Shown piece by piece: positions 59,178 through 64,000 of a DNA stretch of 64,000 bases. Each line of letters opens with the position of its first letter. The first letter of the stretch is position 1. The notes beneath the pieces were generated by a model. The model had not been told where the DNA came from, did no database searches, and was given only the letters and a program-made list of their open reading frames with translations. Source of the DNA: JAGWBD01 sp965220615. GTDB taxonomy: Bacteria > Chloroflexota > Anaerolineae > Aggregatilineales > Phototrophicaceae. The stretch lies in NCBI GenBank assembly GCA_965220615.1, contig CBDCQL010000002.1, positions 124,001 through 188,000 on the forward strand, in the 5' to 3' direction. The position numbers and the translations under genes are program-made.

Positions 59178-60575
59178 ATGCGACCGAACATTCTCTGGAT
59201 CTGCACGGACCAGCAGCGCTGGGACACCATCGCCGCGCTGGGCAACACCCACATCCGCACGCGCAACATCGACCGCCTCGTGCGCGAGGGAGCGGTCTTC
59301 GACCACGCCTTTTGCCAGAGCCCGATCTGTACGCCCAGCCGCGCCAGCTTCCTCACTGGACGCTATCCCTCCACCGTGCACGGCACCTGCAACGGCAACA
59401 CCGTCTGGGGGGAAGGCGCGCCCCTCATCAGCAAGCTGCTGGCCGACGCCGGTTACGATTGCGGCCTGGTGGGCAAGTTTCACCTGGCCGGCGGTTTCAA
59501 ACGCCTCGAGCCGCGGCCGGTGGACGACGGCTACCGCGTCTTCGAGTGGAGCCACGCGCCGCGCGACGACTGGCCCGTCGGTCACGCCTGGCGCGACTGG
59601 GTTGCCGAGAGGGGCGAGGACCTGGGCGAACTATGCCAGGACATGACGGCCTTTCCCGTCGAGCTGCATCGCGAGACCTGGTGCACCACGCGAGCCATCG
59701 ATTTCGTCGAGACCGAACGACCGCCCGACCAACCCTGGCTGCTGAGCATCAACTACTACTATCCGCACCCGCCCTTCACGCCGCCGCGCGAGTACCTTGA
59801 GCGCTACGATCCGGAGGATATGCCCGGCCCGCTTTTTCGCGAGAGCGATCTGGAGGCGCAGCGGGCGCTGTCAGCGGTCGACTTTCAGGCTGACGTGCGC
59901 CGTCCTGAAGAGTTCGACGCGCGCGGTGTACAGGCGGCCTACTACGGCATGATCGAGCAACTGGACGACCAGCTGGGCCGCCTGCTGGAGTCGCTGGAGC
60001 GCAGCGGTCAACGTGAGAACACGCTCATCCTGTTCACGAGCGACCACGGCGAGACCCTGGGCGACCACGGCCTGTTGCAGAAGGGCTGTCGCTTCTACGA
60101 AGGCCTGGTGCGGGTGCCGCTGATCTGGAGTTGGCCCGGTCAGGTGCAAGTGGGGCTACGCAGCAGTGCCCTGACCGAACAGACCGACATCTTCCCTACG
60201 CTGCTGGACGTTTGCGGGCTGGAAGCGCCGGAAGGGACGCAGGGGCGCTCGCTGTGGCCCATACTGACTGGCTCGTCCGATCCGCAGGAGCACCGCGACT
60301 TCGTGCGCTGCGAGTATTACCGGACGCTGCTGGACGACGATCGCGGCTTCGAGGGCAGCTACGCCACCATGTACCGCGACCGGCGTTACAAGTTGGTGCG
60401 CTATCACGGTCATACCCTGGGCGAACTTTTTGACCTGCAGGAAGACCCGGGCGAGTTCGACAATCTGTGGGATGATCCTGCGCATGCATCGTTGAGGATG
60501 GACCTGCTGCAGCGCAGCTTCGACGCGCTGGCCTTCGCGGTCGATACCGGCCCGCCGCAGCGCTTTTTTAGTTAG
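59178..60575 (+). CDS. Type I sulfatase/arylsulfatase A-like
   Basis: 465 residues. PNILWICTDQQRWD at the N terminus gives the metal Asp. Cys51 in SPICTPSRASFLTGRYP is the C-x-P-S-R formylglycine motif, and FTSDHGETLGDHGLLQKG supplies the metal Asp/His and following residues. There is no signal peptide, so it is cytoplasmic or exported by another route. It should hydrolyse sulfate esters after Cys51 oxidation. The SUMF1 protein in this window lacks catalytic Cys, so the activating enzyme must be elsewhere. GGAGG precedes the ATG at 59178. It converges with a four-base overlap on the toxin-like gene. Confidence 0.9.
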   Translation: MRPNILWICTDQQRWDTIAALGNTHIRTRNIDRLVREGAVFDHAFCQSPICTPSRASFLTGRYPSTVHGTCNGNTVWGEGAPLISKLLADAGYDCGLVGKFHLAGGFKRLEPRPVDDGYRVFEWSHAPRDDWPVGHAWRDWVAERGEDLGELCQDMTAFPVELHRETWCTTRAIDFVETERPPDQPWLLSINYYYPHPPFTPPREYLERYDPEDMPGPLFRESDLEAQRALSAVDFQADVRRPEEFDARGVQAAYYGMIEQLDDQLGRLLESLERSGQRENTLILFTSDHGETLGDHGLLQKGCRFYEGLVRVPLIWSWPGQVQVGLRSSALTEQTDIFPTLLDVCGLEAPEGTQGRSLWPILTGSSDPQEHRDFVRCEYYRTLLDDDRGFEGSYATMYRDRRYKLVRYHGHTLGELFDLQEDPGEFDNLWDDPAHASLRMDLLQRSFDALAFAVDTGPPQRFFS

Positions 60576-60901
60576 GGAGCACCTGGGCCTATACCGAAAC
60601 CTGACCCGCGCAATACGTCCAGAATAAGGACCTGCTTGCGACTTTCGGCAATTCCGAAGAAAAGAGTTAAGGGCTGAACAACCCCTCGCTCGCTAACATA
60701 GAGACTGGTTTTTGCGAATCTGACTACATTGCGTACGCCTTGTTCATCTAGGACATGGGCCCGGCTGAAGGCATACGGGTTGTTGCCCAGGTCATGGAGT
60801 ACAGTCGAAAGTGCTTCGCGCAAAGCTTCCGGTGTACCAAGGCGCTTCAGATTTTCTCTACATTCTTCTGTGAAACTGACCTGATAATCAGGCAAAGTCA
60901 C
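60572..60901 (-). CDS. RelE/ParE-like toxin candidate
   Basis: 109 residues. YQVSFTEECRENLKRLG at the N terminus and VLILDVLRG at the C terminus resemble the RelE/ParE toxin fold, but the middle is unusual. Its start overlaps the upstream Panacea-domain antitoxin gene by 14 bases, the usual toxin-antitoxin arrangement. The region has a lower G+C than the sulfatase. Panacea antitoxins are known to pair with varied toxins, so its mode of action (mRNA cleavage, gyrase or other) cannot be told from sequence. Its stop overlaps the end of the sulfatase gene. Confidence 0.6.
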   Translation of the reverse strand: MTLPDYQVSFTEECRENLKRLGTPEALREALSTVLHDLGNNPYAFSRAHVLDEQGVRNVVRFAKTSLYVSERGVVQPLTLFFGIAESRKQVLILDVLRGSGFGIGPGAP

Positions 60902-61463
60902 AATCCCTGTACTGCCGAGCCAGTTTTTCTGCGTGCACTAATTCTTCATCGGTAAGGGGCTCATCAGAATACAGGGCATATTCGTAAGGGATGTAATGCT
61001 GTCCCTCAGACAGTCGCCAAGCTATTCCATGTGTACGGTGGCTGAGTTCAGTGGCATTCATTTTGTCCAGTTCATTGATTGTTTGCTCAACGACCTCAAT
61101 GTCTTGGGCAGAAAAACCGTTTAGATCCGCCTTGCGCTTTGCAACAGGTCGTTTCTGTACATACTTGTGGACTTCTCTTGAATTGGTCTCGAGGAGTCCA
61201 TTTCGCTCCATTTCCTGCATGATCGAATTGTAGTCATTGGGGACCGGCCCACGATCCAAGCGTATGTATTTTGAACCTGACACTGGACGGCCGTGCTTTC
61301 GGTACGACGCAAAGTCAGAAAAGAACATTATTTTTGCAAGTTTGGTTCGACCGAAATGGGGATCATTCTTCAGTTTTTCCGCAATAAAGAGTATTAGTTC
61401 CCTCACGCGATCCCGAGGCGACATTTCAGGGAATTCGTAGGTAAATTCGGTTGCGCCCTTCAT
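60888..61463 (-). CDS. Panacea (SocA/DUF4065) domain antitoxin
   Basis: 191 residues from ATG 61463. The Panacea/SocA pattern is seen in FGRTKLAKIMFFSDFASYRKHGRPVSGSKYIRLDRGPVPNDYNSIMQEME, followed by a helical region and a C-terminal LTDEELVHAEKLARQYRDCDF tail. These antitoxins (PanA) neutralise many unrelated toxins encoded next to them. The downstream toxin candidate overlaps by 14 bases. AT-rich base composition suggests acquisition. An upstream frame to 61493 was rejected, as the GGATGGCC... leader lacks a good start. Confidence 0.85.
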   Translation of the reverse strand: MKGATEFTYEFPEMSPRDRVRELILFIAEKLKNDPHFGRTKLAKIMFFSDFASYRKHGRPVSGSKYIRLDRGPVPNDYNSIMQEMERNGLLETNSREVHKYVQKRPVAKRKADLNGFSAQDIEVVEQTINELDKMNATELSHRTHGIAWRLSEGQHYIPYEYALYSDEPLTDEELVHAEKLARQYRDCDFA

Positions 61464-61542
61464 AAGGCCATCCCCTGACCAAACATAGAACAAATGTTTA
61501 GTAGCATTTTAGACACTGCCGGCTCCATTGTCAAATCTCTGA

Positions 61543-62016
61543 TCATTCAGTTCCCATCCTTGACCTGACACGCACGGCCACCACGCGGCCGCGGACTGTC
61601 TCCTCATCGCCGGCGCGCAGGCTGCAACGCACGATGGCCTTGTGCCCGGCGAGTTCCCCAATTCGGGCCCGCAACTCTAGCTGGACGCCCATCGGCGTCG
61701 GTTTCAGATAGTCGACCTGCAGGCTGGCGGTGACGCAGGTGATCTCGGGCTCCGTGCCCGGCGCGCGCCCCTCGGCGTCGTACATGGCGGCGATGACCGT
61801 GCCAATGCTGTGGCAATCGACCAAACTGGCCAGCAGGCCGCCGTAGACCACGCCGGGAAAGGCCGTGTGATGGTCGGCCGGCGTGAAATGGCAGACGCCA
61901 TCCTCGCCGTCCCAAAACGTGCGGACTCCCAGCGTCAGCGGGTTGTGGCGCCCACAGCCCATACAGATGGCGATGTCGTCGTTGTAGAAGTCCTGGATGG
62001 CGTGCCTTGCGGGCAT
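61543..62016 (-). CDS. PaaI-like hot-dog thioesterase
   Basis: 157 residues. The hot-dog fold is indicated by HHTAFPGVVYGGLLASLVDCHSIGTV with the conserved Gly-Gly and acidic Asp, and by VTASLQVDYLKPTPMG. It starts with a Cys-containing segment (CMGCGRHNP) that may bind a metal. Family members hydrolyse acyl-CoA or other thioesters. It lies between the Panacea gene and the helicase gene on the same strand but has higher G+C than both, so it is probably a resident gene. Confidence 0.8.
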   Translation of the reverse strand: MPARHAIQDFYNDDIAICMGCGRHNPLTLGVRTFWDGEDGVCHFTPADHHTAFPGVVYGGLLASLVDCHSIGTVIAAMYDAEGRAPGTEPEITCVTASLQVDYLKPTPMGVQLELRARIGELAGHKAIVRCSLRAGDEETVRGRVVAVRVRSRMGTE

Positions 62017-62047
62017 GTGTCATTCCAGTCGCAACACAAGTGTCGGG

Positions 62048-64000
62048 CTAAAGTGGAATGTCATTGTTTGGCATGAAACCTTCGAAGTTTCTTGTGTAAT
62101 TGCACTGTGGCTCGTCCGGTGTCCAGGTGCTGCATCCCCAAAATCGCCCATTGCGACCATTTTTCTCTAGCATAATGCCCAGGCCGCAGGCTGGACACAC
62201 TGTAAAGTGCCCCAAACAGTTGGTGTTCGTACACTTTGCACTGGATTTCGCCACAATCACGTAGCCTGTTCCACAGTGCGGACAAAGGGGAGCAAGAAAC
62301 CGGCAGGTTGGATACCTGGTGCAGCGCAGATTTTGTTGGCTCATGGAAGGCACCAAGTTTCCCGTTTCACAGCGAGGACAATCAAGGACCACAGGTTGAT
62401 CAATGATGCGGAGGCCGTCTGACTTTTCGAGCAATTCCGTAACAAAGCGCGAGGGATTGTACTTGTCTGTGATAAGCCAAGCGCCAATCCTGGCGCGGGT
62501 CAAGGCGACATAGAATAGACGCCGTTCTTCAGCGAAGGGGAAAGCCTCGCCGGTTTCCGGCGGCAGCACCAACTCCAGCAGCGGGTCGTCCTCGATTCGG
62601 CAAGGAAAGCCATATTGATCGTCCTTTAGATCGAGCAATATGACGTAGTCTGCTTCTCGTCCCTTGGCCCGGTGGACCGTGCTGAATTCCAAATGCAACC
62701 ATTCACACTCCGGCAGGGCTTTGAGCACATTCCTGTTGAAATTGAAGCGGCCCAGCACCAGGACATTGGCTCGCTCGCCCGCAGTTTCGCTCGCGATTTC
62801 CTGCAACGCAAGTATCGCGCCTTTATCCCGGTCTCCATTGAACACGACAGTTAGTCCACTGTCCGCGCCGCTGCGCTTCGACCGCAGCGGTCGTTGCGTC
62901 TGTTCCGGGTTGCGGCGGATGAACGTCGTGGCCGGGTCGAGGATGCCGTCCCCATAACGAAACGTATGACTCAGAGTTTGCTGCTGTTTGTAGCTGAGGT
63001 GCTTCTCACACTGTTTGAACAACCCAACGTCACTACCTGCAAATCGATAGATTGACTGCCAGTCGTCCCCGACCAGAAAATACGCGACGTTGGGGCGATT
63101 GAGTGCTTGTAGGAGGCGCATTCGTCCTGCAGCGATATCCTGGAACTCATCTACCAACACGTAACGATAAGGTGACTCCCAAGCAATTTCGCGAATGAAC
63201 TGTTCGGCGTCATTTATCATGTCGTGAAAATCAATTGTGTTCTGTTCCGCCAGCACTTTTTCATAACGCGCATCCACCAATTCGAAGACGTTGAGAAAAC
63301 GAATGCTGCGGATTCGGTCACTGCTGGTCTGCGCGTTGCGATGTAACTCGTCTAAAGAAAAATTGCTGGTCTTGACATGATTCAGAAATGAATTGAGGAG
63401 ACTGGAGAGCCACGACATTTTCTGCTCACGCAGTAGACGAATCAACTCTTCACGAGGGATCCTTGCAAAACTCACCCCGTGTTCTTCAAGTTTCAGGCGC
63501 AACGTCGGCAACAATGTATTGTTTTCGTGCTGCCAACTGAATGTCTCGACAAGTGCGGTCCCGTATCGCTTGTGGACATCGCGTTTCCACTCTACGCCGT
63601 CGGCATAGTCCACCCATCCCTGCGGCGGATTTCCCTTGCGATCCAGCGCGAAGTGCTCAATGTATATGTCATGGTCCGTCAGATAAAAGTCCGGGCAATA
63701 CTGGCGGCGTTGAGGTGTCGCAGTATTTGTCGGGTACGGGGCCTCATACAGGTAATTCACGCAATGCTCGGACAAATAATTGGCGATCGTCAGTTCTTCG
63801 AAGCTCCTGACCTTCTCTCCATGTAAAGTTCGCAACTCAACGCTGCGGATGTACTCGTTATAGTCGCTTATGGTTTCAAAGTCGTAGACCGGGCGCCAGG
63901 GTGCGCGATTGTAGAGGACGAAATTTATCAAGGCCTCCGATTGATCTCGGTCCTCCAGCAAATCATCCAGAAACCTGTCGATCGTGGATTTCAATTTCTT
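62048..64000 (-). CDS. UvrD/Rep-like helicase (helicase IV type), partial at right edge
   Basis: At least 650 residues; the frame stays open to the right edge and the in-frame TTG at 63994 is not a real start. The order fits the HelD/helicase IV family. An inserted nuclease-like segment reads YLYEAPYP...QYCPDFYLTDHDIYIEHFALD. Then come DEFQDI (motif II), GDDWQSIYRFAGSD (III), STVHRAKGREADYVILL (V) and FYVALTRAR (VI). The C terminus is a row of four zinc-ribbon-like modules (CPRCETG, CTRYPTC, CPHCGTG, CTNTNC, CPACGLG). Walker A lies outside the window. The region is AT-rich (23 G+C of 60 in the line at 63181), suggesting transfer. Confidence 0.82.
   Translation of the reverse strand, partial: KKLKSTIDRFLDDLLEDRDQSEALINFVLYNRAPWRPVYDFETISDYNEYIRSVELRTLHGEKVRSFEELTIANYLSEHCVNYLYEAPYPTNTATPQRRQYCPDFYLTDHDIYIEHFALDRKGNPPQGWVDYADGVEWKRDVHKRYGTALVETFSWQHENNTLLPTLRLKLEEHGVSFARIPREELIRLLREQKMSWLSSLLNSFLNHVKTSNFSLDELHRNAQTSSDRIRSIRFLNVFELVDARYEKVLAEQNTIDFHDMINDAEQFIREIAWESPYRYVLVDEFQDIAAGRMRLLQALNRPNVAYFLVGDDWQSIYRFAGSDVGLFKQCEKHLSYKQQQTLSHTFRYGDGILDPATTFIRRNPEQTQRPLRSKRSGADSGLTVVFNGDRDKGAILALQEIASETAGERANVLVLGRFNFNRNVLKALPECEWLHLEFSTVHRAKGREADYVILLDLKDDQYGFPCRIEDDPLLELVLPPETGEAFPFAEERRLFYVALTRARIGAWLITDKYNPSRFVTELLEKSDGLRIIDQPVVLDCPRCETGNLVPSMSQQNLRCTRYPTCRFLAPLCPHCGTGYVIVAKSSAKCTNTNCLGHFTVCPACGLGIMLEKNGRNGRFWGCSTWTPDEPQCNYTRNFEGFMPNNDIPL

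Overview
This is a 64 kb bacterial chromosomal segment with a G+C content near 60-65 % over most of its length. Gene content points tentatively to Chloroflexota (Anaerolineae-like). The clues are Thr/Pro-rich linkers on membrane-anchored surface proteins, a threonyl-tRNA synthetase without a TGS domain, tandem RDD proteins, a NYN/YacP protein, a TatA and many GT39-like membrane glycosyltransferases. No rRNA operon, IS element, prophage or CRISPR array was seen. The assignment is inference; no marker gene was compared with a database.

Layout. 1-2.6 kb: three GT39-like glycosyltransferase loci, one cut by the left edge and one a remnant. 2.5-3.7 kb: secreted sorbosone-dehydrogenase-like protein. 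3.8-9.7 kb: an operon of lipoprotein, FtsH-like AAA+ protease, a second FtsH-like protein whose HEXXH site is destroyed, and a CoxE-type VWA protein. 9.7-15 kb: metallophosphoesterase, atypical DtxR regulator, C39-like/TPR protein, two RDD proteins and an FAD oxidoreductase. 15-17.6 kb (minus): PhyH dioxygenase, PfkB kinase and DhnA-type aldolase. 17.6-23.3 kb: GT2, two tandem metallophosphoesterases, tRNA-Leu, ychF (apparently starting at CTG) and GT4. 23.3-30 kb: thrS, tatA, LysM/LTD protein, NYN protein, three tRNAs (Pro, Gly, Met), DsbA-like protein and rsgA.

30-37.3 kb (minus) is one closely packed operon: marR, a cyclic-nucleotide-binding/PH membrane protein, def, then a three-gene cassette of membrane-anchored coiled-coil protein, BrxD-like ATPase and Lhr-like helicase. 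The cassette resembles the ATPase/helicase part of a BREX-type defence locus but stands alone. 37.4-38.5 kb is an AT-richer pair of an unknown protein and a PIN nuclease. 38.5-42.2 kb: rsmG, CNNM/CBS protein, TPR protein, Hsp20.

42.3-45.6 kb (minus) is the most striking locus: E2-like, JAB-like and E1-like genes, then a 90-residue charged protein ending in Gly-Gly, then a NUDIX hydrolase. All five overlap at their ends. It reads as a ubiquitin-like conjugation operon with a candidate small modifier, with odd features in the JAB and E1 active sites. 45.9-49.7 kb: a ferric-iron-type ABC importer preceded by a hairpin leader. 49.7-60.6 kb: SUMF1-fold surface protein, MFS transporter, flavin reductase-like protein, a 1,468-residue divergent kinase-like membrane protein, DinB-like protein, dtd and a sulfatase. 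60.6-64 kb (minus) is AT-richer and accessory in character: a toxin-like gene with a Panacea antitoxin, a thioesterase, and a helicase-IV-like gene cut by the right edge.
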